This document shows positions 1-9,061 of a DNA stretch of 64,000 nt, piece by piece. A program made the translations under genes and the position numbers. This DNA comes from Pararhizobium sp. YC-54 (lineage in GTDB: Bacteria > Pseudomonadota > Alphaproteobacteria > Rhizobiales > Rhizobiaceae). The notes beneath the pieces were generated by a model that had not been told where the DNA came from, did not search any database, and saw nothing but the letters and a program-made list of their open reading frames with translations. Location: contig NZ_JAOYTH010000003.1 in the NCBI RefSeq assembly GCF_025847205.1, forward strand, positions 62,001 to 126,000, in the 5' to 3' direction. Within the stretch, counting starts at the first letter, position 1. Each line of letters starts with the position of its first letter.

Positions 1-414
1 AAGGAAGTCTTCGACGGCATCCAGGCCGCCAGCGTTGTCGATCGTTCAAAACTCTACAGGGACATCGCCTCAGGCCCGTTCTTCGGCTTCAACCGTCCGG
101 GCGCCGTCGCCTCGCAGGGCATGATCGACAGCTTCTGGCTGCAGGGCATGATGGGCGGCCACAAGAACACCTATGACTCGATCGTCGCCTTCTCGCAGAC
201 CGATTTCACCGAGGACCTGAAGAAGTTCGACGTACCGACGATCATCATCCACGGCGACGACGACCAGATCGTGCCGATCGACGCCGCCGGCCGTGCCTCG
301 AAGAAGCTCGTGCCACATGCCATCCTCAAGGTCTATGCCGGCGCGCCGCACGGCATCACCGACACCCACAAGGAGCAGCTCAACGCCGACCTGCTCGAAT
401 TTGCCCGGTCGTAG
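1..414 (+). CDS. alpha/beta hydrolase (non-haem haloperoxidase/esterase type), 3' part only
   Basis: The reading frame is open from the first base of the window, so the start and the nucleophile elbow lie outside. The visible 137 residues carry the end of an alpha/beta-hydrolase fold: the strand and turn [12 protein letters not shown] supplies the likely acid of the triad (Asp), and YAGAPHGI supplies the catalytic His. This pattern is typical of the cofactor-free haloperoxidase/arylesterase subfamily. The substrate cannot be inferred. An 80-bp gap separates it from the next gene on the same strand, which may be co-transcribed. Family assignment is good; the exact reaction is unknown. Confidence 0.85.
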   Translation, partial: KEVFDGIQAASVVDRSKLYRDIASGPFFGFNRPGAVASQGMIDSFWLQGMMGGHKNTYDSIVAFSQTDFTEDLKKFDVPTIIIHGDDDQIVPIDAAGRASKKLVPHAILKVYAGAPHGITDTHKEQLNADLLEFARS

Positions 415-493
415 CACCGGATCCTCCGGCACCGCCGCCTCCCGCGGTGCGGGAACCGCCTCACCCTTAAACACGCCACACTGGAGCTTTGTC

Positions 494-1929
<1,436 letters not shown>

Positions 1930-1941
1930 CTTTCTTTGTTC

Positions 1942-1980
1942 GCAAGAGGCCGCTCGCCGTACCGGGGAGCGGCCTCTTGC
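1942..1980 (+). terminator. 14-bp perfect stem-loop after the small acidic gene
   Basis: Arms at 1942-1955 and 1967-1980 are perfectly complementary (GCAAGAGGCCGCTC), with an 11-base loop. The stem begins 12 bases after the stop codon of the preceding gene. There is no T-tract on either side, so it is a hairpin with probable terminator or mRNA-end function rather than a canonical intrinsic terminator. Confidence 0.6.
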
Positions 1981-1991
1981 TGTGCAGCCAT

Positions 1992-2168
1992 CCGCCGGTC
2001 AAAACCATCCAGAATACGCTTGACCAGCGCCGGGTAGTCCTCATCAAAGTGATGGCCGCCGTCTATGGCGATGACTTCGACGCCGGTACCCTTCAGCGTC
2101 GGGCAGACATCGTCTTGAAAAGCATCATTGTCGCGCGAGGTCCATCTCATGACCGCGACAGCATTGAC
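1992..2168 (-). pseudogene. antisense remnant resembling the C-terminus of an AcvB/VirJ-type protein
   Basis: In the gap upstream of the channel gene, the minus strand encodes about 60 residues that read like the end of the AcvB/VirJ/AtvA family: CPTLKGTGVEVIAIDGGHHF, then DEDYPALVKRILDGFDRR. The GGHHF-(D/G)xDY signature with a following amphipathic helix is what that family ends with (from memory). No upstream part of such a gene is present: the sequence further upstream on this strand is antisense to the channel gene, and the frame runs through the hairpin without a natural stop. I read it as a decayed leftover of a deleted gene. AcvB/AtvA-type proteins of agrobacteria and rhizobia are linked to lysyl-phosphatidylglycerol metabolism. 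Confidence 0.5.
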
Positions 2169-2198
2169 CGTTTCCGCGCGCCAGCCTATCTCGGTTTC

Positions 2199-3005
2199 AT
2201 GACAGAGCACATCGATGCAAAAAAGCCCGACGAATCGATATTGAGCGCCCTGCGCGCCAAGCTGCGCATGCTCTATCTCGGGACCAGCGCCCGGGCGATC
2301 CGATTCCAGGTCACCATGGCGATCATCGATCTTGCCATCATCATCTTCTTCCTCGCCGGCCCCTATTTCGCTGCGGGCCAAACCTACCTCATCATCGACT
2401 ATGCAATCGCCGCCCTGATCGCCTTTGAGCTTGGCGGGCGGGCGCTGATCGCCTCAAGCCTCCGGCGCTGGCTGACCCGGCCGATGACGTGGGTCGATAT
2501 CGCGATCCTGGCGACGCTATTGTTTCCGGCGCAATTTTCCAACTTCGCCTTCCTGCGCGCCTTCCGCATCTGGTCGCTCGGCCAAAGCAAGGTCTTCACA
2601 CTTCTGATCAAGCGGGCGGGTTATGCCGAATGGGAAGACGTCATCCGCGCCTGCATCAACTTCGTCACCTTCCTTTTCCTCGTTACCGGCTTTGTCTACA
2701 CGGCCTTCTTCTATCATCAGGCCGCCGGCGTCGAAGGGTTTGTCGATGCGCTCTATTTCACCGTCGCCACCATCACGACGACAGGCTTCGGCGACATCAC
2801 CCTGCCCGGTACGCTCGGCAAGCTGACCTCGATCGTGACGATGATCTTCGGTATTTCGCTGTTCGTGCGGCTGGCACAGGCGATCGTGCGCCCGCACAAG
2901 GTCGTCTTCCCCTGTCCGCAATGCGGCCTGCAGCGCCATGACGCCAACGCGGTGCACTGCAAGGCCTGCGGTCATGTCCTGAACATTCCCGACGAAGGCA
3001 ACTGA
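2199..3005 (+). CDS. voltage-gated-like potassium channel with C-terminal zinc ribbon
   Basis: A 268-residue membrane protein. Residues about 35-130 contain four hydrophobic helices including an S4-like segment (FLRAFRIWSLG). Residues about 160-235 are a two-helix pore module with the filter sequence TITTTGFGDI, a variant of the K+ channel TVGYGD signature. The cytoplasmic tail ends with CPQCG and CKACG, a zinc ribbon. I chose ATG 2199 (MTEHIDAKK) because an earlier in-frame start would only add sequence antisense to the AcvB-like remnant; the ribosome site is weak. Probably an ion channel at the inner membrane; K+ selectivity is inferred from the filter only. Confidence 0.8.
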   Translation: MTEHIDAKKPDESILSALRAKLRMLYLGTSARAIRFQVTMAIIDLAIIIFFLAGPYFAAGQTYLIIDYAIAALIAFELGGRALIASSLRRWLTRPMTWVDIAILATLLFPAQFSNFAFLRAFRIWSLGQSKVFTLLIKRAGYAEWEDVIRACINFVTFLFLVTGFVYTAFFYHQAAGVEGFVDALYFTVATITTTGFGDITLPGTLGKLTSIVTMIFGISLFVRLAQAIVRPHKVVFPCPQCGLQRHDANAVHCKACGHVLNIPDEGN

Positions 3006-3115
3006 GGCCCCTCTTGCCAACGTGACCAGGGCACGGAAGCAACCAAATTTGGCCTTCTCATCAAACCGGAGCGAATGTTAATATACGCCCCAGGCAACAC
3101 TTGGGGGGAAGTCAC

Positions 3116-3514
3116 ATGCCGCGCATCGCAAAGCTCTATTTTCGTACCGCCATCATTTTCCTGATCATCGGAATCTCGATGGGACTGAACATGGCCATCT
3201 CGCAGGATCATAGCGCCATCGGTGCGCATGCCCATGCCAACCTGCTCGGCTGGGTGACGATGGCGATCTTTGGCGGATACCACGCGCTGAACCCTGCCAA
3301 GGCGGAGCGGCGGATCGCGATGATCCAGTATTGCGTCTACACGGCGGGCGTCGCCCTGATGGTGCCGGCGCTCTACCTCATGCTCACCGGAAATCCGGCG
3401 ATGGAGCCTGTTGTCGCGATTGCGTCGCTGATCACATTCGCGGGCGTCTTGCTGTTCGCAGTGATCATCTTCAGCAGCGAAGCGGCGACCCGCCCTGCAG
3501 TTACCGCGCATTAG
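3116..3514 (+). CDS. small four-helix membrane protein with haem-copper-oxidase-like His motif
   Basis: A 132-residue integral membrane protein; the ATG at 3116 follows GGGGGGAAG with good spacing. Four hydrophobic segments are visible (about residues 8-28, 38-58, 72-92, 100-122). Helix 2 carries AHAHANLLGWVTMAIFGG, which resembles the haem-ligand helix of haem-copper oxidase subunit I (HAHxNLLGW), and GYHAL follows. It is far too short to be an oxidase. Related short proteins are annotated as cytochrome oxidase subunit I-like in rhizobia, from memory. Role unknown; haem binding is a hypothesis. Confidence 0.7.
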   Translation: MPRIAKLYFRTAIIFLIIGISMGLNMAISQDHSAIGAHAHANLLGWVTMAIFGGYHALNPAKAERRIAMIQYCVYTAGVALMVPALYLMLTGNPAMEPVVAIASLITFAGVLLFAVIIFSSEAATRPAVTAH

Positions 3515-3851
3515 GCCGCTTACGAATTTCAACGCCGGGGGAATTCCTATACCGCGCTGGGTCTTGAGCCCGGCGCGTCCAACTTGCATATACCGCCGTC
3601 TTCTTTCCGGCAGCAAATTTCTGCCCCCGCGCGATGGTATGGCTTCTTCTATTTTACACCTTGATATGTCTGTTTTTTCTCGACAATACCTATCGCGAGG
3701 GCAAGACGGCAGGCTGAGTGAAAAATCTCCACCATCCAGCCCGGAACATATGTCAGGATGGGCTTGGCATAGACAAGAAGCGCCGGATGACCAAGGCATA
3801 TGGGTCGATGATGTCTGAGGCCGGCGGGAACCGCGGAGTTCAGGTTTCGGC
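3515..3851. other. 337-base stretch without a recognisable gene
   Basis: Between the small membrane protein and the next gene I see no reading frame with plausible codon use, no RNA gene and no clear terminator. A pyrimidine-rich segment lies around 3640-3680. A short open frame at 3564-3818 lacks a ribosome site and resembles no family. Confidence 0.5.
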
Positions 3852-4730
3852 ATGAAGGGAGAGCGGAAAAGCCGGTCCGGGAAGGTCTTCTTTCTCGTCG
3901 CTGTCGGGCTGGTCTTTGCCGGCATCCTGGCGACGGTTCTGCTTGCCAATAGCCACCGCAATCTCGATCTGCTGCTGACCTATCTTGGCTATCCCCACCT
4001 GATGACGAAGGCCGACCCCGCACCCGGACACGTCAAGATAACCCAAAGCAGGGGCATACGAATGCCGCCGGCGCGCATGGTTTTGCCTGTCTACGCCTTT
4101 GCCGACTTCAAGGCGCCGGAGCAGCAGTTCATCCGCCTGATCCAGAGCGACCCGCGAACCCTGTGCGAGCAGTTGAAGAGCGGCGGCTTCGGCGACCTGG
4201 ACTGGACCGTCAGCAGCGCCCACAAGGACAATTGGGAATGTTCGTCCTCGGTCGACCTTCCTCCTCCAAGCGCTGATGAGCCGGCCCAATCTTCGCTCTT
4301 CATCTTTATCAAGGGCGACGGCGAAAACCGCGTCACCTCGTTTCGCGTCAAGCTGAACATCGAAAATGCGGCCGATACGACGAAGGTCGCCGAACTCGGC
4401 GGGCGCGCAGCGAACATCTTCCTGCGCCAGGTCCGCTGGGGAACCCCGGAAGAGATCATCGGCAAGATTCATGCGCTCGAACCCTTCGACATCCGCAATT
4501 TCGGCAGCCGCATCCAGTTCAAGAAAGAATTCGGCGAAACGCCGCGCTACAATTTCCTCGCCAATCAGATCAATACGCCCGGCAAGAAGACGCCGGCGGA
4601 TCTGTTCTTCGACCGGGGCAAATGGTTTCCGCTGACGGGAAGCGACGGTCTACCGATGATAGACGGCATGATGGCGGGGGAAAGCGCTGATGGATTGCCC
4701 CTTTCAGCCATCGACAATCCGGCACGGTGA
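3852..4730 (+). CDS. membrane-anchored hypothetical protein (possibly DUF6030)
   Basis: A 292-residue protein with a basic N-terminus and one transmembrane helix at about residues 12-33, then a long extracytoplasmic domain containing two Cys (TLCEQLK and NWECSSS) that could form a disulfide. The periplasmic part has no motif I can name with certainty; the look (IRLIQSDPRTLCEQL near the start) fits a Rhizobiaceae-restricted family annotated as DUF6030, from memory. It precedes the ExoY-like sugar transferase on the same strand by 324 bases, so a link with envelope polysaccharide is possible but unproven. Confidence 0.7.
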   Translation: MKGERKSRSGKVFFLVAVGLVFAGILATVLLANSHRNLDLLLTYLGYPHLMTKADPAPGHVKITQSRGIRMPPARMVLPVYAFADFKAPEQQFIRLIQSDPRTLCEQLKSGGFGDLDWTVSSAHKDNWECSSSVDLPPPSADEPAQSSLFIFIKGDGENRVTSFRVKLNIENAADTTKVAELGGRAANIFLRQVRWGTPEEIIGKIHALEPFDIRNFGSRIQFKKEFGETPRYNFLANQINTPGKKTPADLFFDRGKWFPLTGSDGLPMIDGMMAGESADGLPLSAIDNPAR

Positions 4731-5054
4731 ACCACCTCGTCCACTCGCAGCACGCGATTACTGAACGCCGTAACCGGCGATTTCCATAGCTATCTCAAGA
4801 AAAACCGGACCATTTGGAGCCTCCGCACATTAACCACAAGGATAGCTTGCGCTCGCAATACCCCGGCAAAGTGAGTAATATTTAATAAAGCGTTAAAAAT
4901 TGAAAATACATTTCCGGGATGAACCATTTTGAGAAATGACAAACAGAAACAGAGCTGAACCGCGGAGTATTACCTTCTGCTTCATGATTTCTGTTTTTGG
5001 CAAAAACCCGACTGATTTCTGCGGGCAAGTCATTCCTCGGCAAGGACCAACGCG
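4731..5054 (+). promoter_or_regulatory. 324-base AT-richer regulatory gap upstream of the ExoY-like gene
   Basis: No gene is visible. The block 4865-4930 is clearly more AT-rich than its surroundings and contains a TTAA-N7-TTAA box (listed separately). A second oligo-A/T segment lies at 4975-5010. This is the likely promoter region of the sugar transferase gene. Confidence 0.45.
4882..4896 (+). promoter_or_regulatory. candidate CtrA box TTAA-N7-TTAA
   Basis: TTAATAAAGCGTTAA matches the alphaproteobacterial CtrA consensus (TTAA, seven bases, TTAA) and sits 158 bases upstream of the ExoY-like start within an AT-rich promoter region. CtrA is the cell-cycle response regulator of this class. The match is exact, but such boxes also occur by chance. 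Confidence 0.4.
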
Positions 5055-5852
5055 ATGGTGGCGCTGCCTGTGAAAAGCGCCGGGGGGCTTGAAGCCATGA
5101 CGGAAAAAACGATGTTGCAACGGCCAGCCCCTATCCGAACAAAGGACAGCGGCCCGGGCAAAGCGCGGGCCACAATCCTTCCGGCCAACCAATCCCGGGC
5201 GGCCGGCAGCGATTTTCACGTCAATCCGGCCCGCTTGCCGAACGTGCCCAGTCAGTTTGCAGTCAAGCGCGCCATCGATGCCATCAGCGCTGCATTCGGA
5301 CTGGTCATTCTTGCTCCCGTATTCCTTGTCATCGCAGTTCTCATCAAGCTGGACAGCAAGGGGCCGGTTTTCGCCCGGCAATTGCACACAGGCCTCGACG
5401 GAGCACCGTTCGAGCTCTTGACGTTCCGCTGCACGCATACCGGCCCCGGTGGCTTCGACAGCACCAATCAACCGGTCGCCAACGATCCGCGCTTCACGCC
5501 GCTCGGACACCTCTTGAACAGGCGCAGTCTCGACGCTTTGCCGCGATTGTGGAACGTTCTTGCCGGCGACATGTCACTGGTCGGCCCTCGCCCGCACGTT
5601 CCCGACATGCTGGCTGCGGGGCGCAGCTATAGTGACCTTGTTCAGGGTTATGAATACCGGCATCTGATGCGGCCGGGCCTGACCGGACTTGCCCGGTCCT
5701 GTGGCTCGCGCGGCCCTGCGGGGCCTCATTGGATGGCGATCCGCCAGATCGTCTGCGATGTCGACTATGTCAGGCAATTCTCGCTGCTTCTGGATATGAA
5801 GATTATCCTGCGCACCGCAATTCATGTGTTGAAGGGTAAAACGAGCCCTTAA
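5055..5852 (+). CDS. ExoY/PglC-family sugar transferase with altered catalytic dyad
   Basis: A 265-residue monotopic sugar-1-phosphate transferase homologue. After a variable N-terminus (1-70), residues about 72-265 follow the family: VKRAIDAISAAFGLVILAP membrane hairpin, then SLDALPRLWNVLAGDMSLVG, GPRPHVP and MRPGLTGLA. These enzymes load the first sugar phosphate onto undecaprenyl phosphate for exopolysaccharide synthesis. The conserved Asp-Glu dyad (normally SLDELP) here reads SLDALP, so Glu is Ala, and the usual (K)FRSM after PFE is TFRCT. ATG 5055 has AAGGA upstream; a start at 5097 is also possible. A bidirectional terminator follows. It may be inactive or divergent. Confidence 0.88.
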   Translation: MVALPVKSAGGLEAMTEKTMLQRPAPIRTKDSGPGKARATILPANQSRAAGSDFHVNPARLPNVPSQFAVKRAIDAISAAFGLVILAPVFLVIAVLIKLDSKGPVFARQLHTGLDGAPFELLTFRCTHTGPGGFDSTNQPVANDPRFTPLGHLLNRRSLDALPRLWNVLAGDMSLVGPRPHVPDMLAAGRSYSDLVQGYEYRHLMRPGLTGLARSCGSRGPAGPHWMAIRQIVCDVDYVRQFSLLLDMKIILRTAIHVLKGKTSP

Positions 5853-5888
5853 AAAGACACGGCTGCACCGATCCGGCAGGACCAATGA

Positions 5889-5928
5889 AAAACCGCCCGA
5901 AGAGACAATCTTCGGGCGGTTTCTTTTT
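5889..5928. terminator. bidirectional intrinsic terminator
   Basis: Arms AAACCGCCCGAAGA (5890-5903) and its complement (5909-5922) enclose a 5-base loop, followed by TTTCTTTTTT on the plus strand and a T-run on the minus strand. It separates the convergent ExoY-like gene and the glycerol operon and can serve both. Confidence 0.9.
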
Positions 5929-5986
5929 TCAGCCAAGGCTGAAAGCTGGGCCTCGGCGCCAATATGAACCGGCGCCGAATCCTATC

Positions 5987-7705
5987 TTACTGCCAGCTCT
6001 TGACCAGTTCGTCGTAGTTGATGGTCTGCGGCTTTTCTTTTTCGTTCTCGACTTTCAACTGCGGTGCGAGGTTGCCCTTGGAGACGGCATCCTTGTTCCA
6101 GTATTCGAGGTCATGCTCCTCCGCGAGCTTTGGGCCCATTTCGCCCTGAATACCGGCGCGTTCCAGGCGCTGCAGAACCTTTTCCTGCTCGGCGCACAGC
6201 GAATCCATGGCTTCCTGGGCGGTCTTCGCACCCGAGGAAGCATCACCGATCGCCTGCCACCACAGCTGGGCCAGCTTCGGATAGTCCGGGATGTTCGTGC
6301 CGGTCGGCGACCACTGAACACGGGCCGGCGAACGGTAGAACTCGATGAGACCACCGAGCTTCGGCGCACGTTCCGTAAAGCTCGGATGCTTGACGGTCGA
6401 TTCGCGGATCAGCGTCAGGCCGACATGGCTCTTCTTGACGTCAACAGTCTTGGAGGTGACGAACTGCGCATAGAGCCATGCGGCCTTGGCGCGGTCATCC
6501 GGCGTGGATTTCAGAAGCGTCCAGGAACCGACGTCCTGATAACCGAGCTTCATGCCGTCCTTCCAGTAGACACCATGCGGGCTCGGAGCGAAGCGCCACT
6601 TCGGCGTACCGTCCGCGTTCACGACCGGCAGACCTTCCTTCACGAAGTCGGCGGTGAACGCCGTATACGTGAACATCTGCTGGGCGACCTCACCTTGCGA
6701 GGGAACCGGGCCGGATTCCGAGAAAGTCATGCCCTGAGCCGAAGCCGGTGCATAGGCCTTCATCCAATCGAGATACTTGCTGATCGAATAGACCGCTGCA
6801 GGGCCGTTGGTGTCGCCACCGCGGGCAACGCAGGAGCCGACCGGCTGGGACTTCTCGTTGACCTTGATGCCCCATTCATCGACCGGAAGGCCGTTCGGAA
6901 GGCCCTTGTCGCCGTTGCCGGCCATCGACAGCCAGGCGTCGGTGAAGCGCCAGCCGAGCGACGGGTCCTTCTTGCCGTAGTCCATGTGCCCATAGACCTT
7001 CTTGCCGTCGATTTCGCGGCCGGTGAAGAACTCGGCGATGTCTTCGTAAGCCGACCAGTTGACCGGGACGCCGAGATCGTAGCCGTACTTCGCCTTGAAG
7101 TCCGCCTTGTTCTTCTCGTCGTTGAACCAGTCATAGCGGAACCAGTAGAGGTTCGCGAACTGCTGGTCGGGCAACTGGTAGAGGTCGCCGTCCGGAGCTG
7201 TCGTGAACTTCGTGCCGATAAAATCGGCGAGGTCGAGACCGGGGTTGGTGACGTCCTTGCCTTCATTGGCCATCCACTTGGTCAGCGAGCGGGCCTGCTG
7301 GTAGCGCCAATGGGTGCCGATCAGATCCGAGTCGTTGACATAGGCGTCATAGACGTTTTCGCCCGACTGCATCTGCGTCTGCAGCTTTTCGACGACGTCG
7401 CCTTCGCCGATCAGGTCGTGCGTGATCTTGATGCCGGTGATCGCGGTAAAGGCCGGCGCCAGAACCTTGGATTCGTATTCATGCGTGGTGATGGTTTCGG
7501 AGACCACCTTGATATCCATGCCGGCAAAGGGCTTTGCCGCATCGACGAACCATTGCATTTCCGCTTCCTGGGCCGTGCGGTCGAGCGACGACAGGTCGCC
7601 CACTTCCTTGTCGAGGAACTGCTTTGCCTCGTCCATTCCTGCGAATGCGGATCCGGTAAAGGCCAGCAGCATAACTGCTGTCGATGTCAAAAGATGCCGT
7701 CGCAT
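5987..7705 (-). CDS. glpV: glycerol ABC transporter substrate-binding protein
   Basis: A 572-residue periplasmic binding protein with a Sec signal peptide (first 22 residues, cleavage after SAFA). At about 570 residues it is much longer than typical sugar-binding proteins, as expected for the rhizobial glycerol binding protein GlpV. Features include VVSETITTHEYESKVL and a C-terminal tail ending YDELVKSWQ. It captures glycerol for the GlpPQ permease and is the last gene of the operon, 82 bases after glpU. GGAGG precedes ATG 7705, consistent with high independent translation of the binding protein. The assignment rests on gene order glpRDSTPQUV known from Rhizobium leguminosarum. Confidence 0.92.
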   Translation of the reverse strand: MRRHLLTSTAVMLLAFTGSAFAGMDEAKQFLDKEVGDLSSLDRTAQEAEMQWFVDAAKPFAGMDIKVVSETITTHEYESKVLAPAFTAITGIKITHDLIGEGDVVEKLQTQMQSGENVYDAYVNDSDLIGTHWRYQQARSLTKWMANEGKDVTNPGLDLADFIGTKFTTAPDGDLYQLPDQQFANLYWFRYDWFNDEKNKADFKAKYGYDLGVPVNWSAYEDIAEFFTGREIDGKKVYGHMDYGKKDPSLGWRFTDAWLSMAGNGDKGLPNGLPVDEWGIKVNEKSQPVGSCVARGGDTNGPAAVYSISKYLDWMKAYAPASAQGMTFSESGPVPSQGEVAQQMFTYTAFTADFVKEGLPVVNADGTPKWRFAPSPHGVYWKDGMKLGYQDVGSWTLLKSTPDDRAKAAWLYAQFVTSKTVDVKKSHVGLTLIRESTVKHPSFTERAPKLGGLIEFYRSPARVQWSPTGTNIPDYPKLAQLWWQAIGDASSGAKTAQEAMDSLCAEQEKVLQRLERAGIQGEMGPKLAEEHDLEYWNKDAVSKGNLAPQLKVENEKEKPQTINYDELVKSWQ

Positions 7706-7787
7706 AGTTGTCCTCCCTTAAAGGTTTTGCGATTGCAATTTCAGACAGCCCGGTACCTCCCTGGCTGTCCGTTTCAGTAATCTTGCC

Positions 7788-8207
7788 TCAAACCAGCCTG
7801 AACACCCCGATGGCGTACACGACGGAAAGAACAAGAGCCCACCACACGTTGGGACCGACAAGTCCCAGCCATGCGAGATGAATGAACGCGCTGCCGAGCA
7901 GCGAGACGAAGAGACGGTCGCCGCGCGTCGTCTCGAAGCGCAGGATGCCGATACGCGGATTACCGCCGGGGCTGGCATATTCCCAGACCGCCATCAGCGA
8001 CAGCAGCGCAAAGATGGTGAGGAAGAACATCGCGCCGGGGAAGGACCAGGCCATCCAGCCGCCGGGGATCAGCGGAGCGAACCAGTCGCGCGCGCCGTCC
8101 TTGATCGGCAGCGCCATGACAAGCAGCCCGGTCAGGGCAGCATAGACGGCGAGAACGGCGGCCAGCGCCACGGGCCAGCGATTGGTGCGTCGGGTTACAG
8201 TGGCCAT
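7788..8207 (-). CDS. glpU: GlpU, DUF2160-type small membrane protein of the glycerol importer operon
   Basis: A 139-residue membrane protein with about four hydrophobic helices (approx. residues 11-33, 52-75, 96-115, 118-138) and no recognisable catalytic motif. It belongs to the DUF2160 type found in rhizobial glycerol transport operons. Its start overlaps the glpQ stop (TAATG), indicating translational coupling. Its role in the transporter is not established; it may be an accessory subunit of the permease. Confidence 0.85.
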   Translation of the reverse strand: MATVTRRTNRWPVALAAVLAVYAALTGLLVMALPIKDGARDWFAPLIPGGWMAWSFPGAMFFLTIFALLSLMAVWEYASPGGNPRIGILRFETTRGDRLFVSLLGSAFIHLAWLGLVGPNVWWALVLSVVYAIGVFRLV

Positions 8208-9043
8208 TATACCCTCCCCAGGGCAAAGCCCTTGGCGATGTAGTTTCGGACGAAATAGATGACGATCGCGCCCGGGATGATGGTGAGCACGCCGGCTGCT
8301 GCCAACACGCCCCAGTCCATGCCGGATGCCGAGACCGTGCGGGTCATGATGGCGGCGATCGGCTTGGCGTCGGTCGTCGTCAGCGTCCGGGCGATCAGGA
8401 GTTCTACCCAGGAAAACATGAAGTTGAAGAAGGCCGCGACACCGATGCCGGACGCGATCAGCGGAATGAAAATCCGGATGAAGAAGCGCGGGAACGAATA
8501 ACCGTCGATATAGGCGGTTTCGTCGATCTCCTTCGGCACACCGGACATGAAGCCTTCCAGGATCCAGACCGCCAGCGGCACGTTGAACAGGCAGTGCGCC
8601 AAGGCAACGGCGATATGCGTGTCGATCAGGCCAAAGGCCGAATAGAGCTGGAAGAATGGCAGCGCGAAAACGGCCGGCGGCGCCATGCGGTTGGTCAAAA
8701 GCCAGAAGAACAGGTGCTTGTCGCCGAGGAACCGGTAGCGCGAGAAGGCATAGGCCGCCGGCAGTGCCACCGAAACGGAGATCACCGTGTTCATCACCAC
8801 ATAGATGATCGAGTTGATATAGCCCTTGTACCAGGACGGATCGGTGAAGATCACGGCATAGTTCCGAAGCGTCGGCGCATGCGGATAGAGCGAGAACGCG
8901 CCGGTGATCTCGGTGTTCGTCTTGAAGCTCATGTTGACGAGCCAGTAGATCGGCAACAACAGAAAGAGGATGTAGATCGTGGGGACGAGCCAGGAGAGGC
9001 TGCGGCCGGATGCCAGTGGTGCAGATTGTGTCGCGGTGGTCAT
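8207..9043 (-). CDS. glpQ: glycerol ABC transporter permease GlpQ
   Basis: A 278-residue inner-membrane permease of the MalG type with six predicted helices. The cytoplasmic EAA loop reads EIDETAYIDGYSFPRFFIRI, the docking site for an ATPase subunit. It partners GlpP to form the channel for glycerol. It lies 18 bases after glpP and shares a TAATG junction with glpU. Note that glpQ here is the rhizobial permease, not the Enterobacteriaceae glycerophosphodiesterase of the same name. Confidence 0.93.
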   Translation of the reverse strand: MTTATQSAPLASGRSLSWLVPTIYILFLLLPIYWLVNMSFKTNTEITGAFSLYPHAPTLRNYAVIFTDPSWYKGYINSIIYVVMNTVISVSVALPAAYAFSRYRFLGDKHLFFWLLTNRMAPPAVFALPFFQLYSAFGLIDTHIAVALAHCLFNVPLAVWILEGFMSGVPKEIDETAYIDGYSFPRFFIRIFIPLIASGIGVAAFFNFMFSWVELLIARTLTTTDAKPIAAIMTRTVSASGMDWGVLAAAGVLTIIPGAIVIYFVRNYIAKGFALGRV

Positions 9044-9061
9044 TGTTGTCCTCCCTCCGTC

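Noticed and set aside
3564..3818. 84-residue open frame in the gap before the anchored hypothetical protein
   Set aside because: No ribosome site, no motif, atypical composition.
5885..7780. Long plus-strand open frame (631 residues) over glpV
   Set aside because: It is antisense to a clear binding-protein gene, has no family motifs and no ribosome site; high GC third positions leave mirror frames open.
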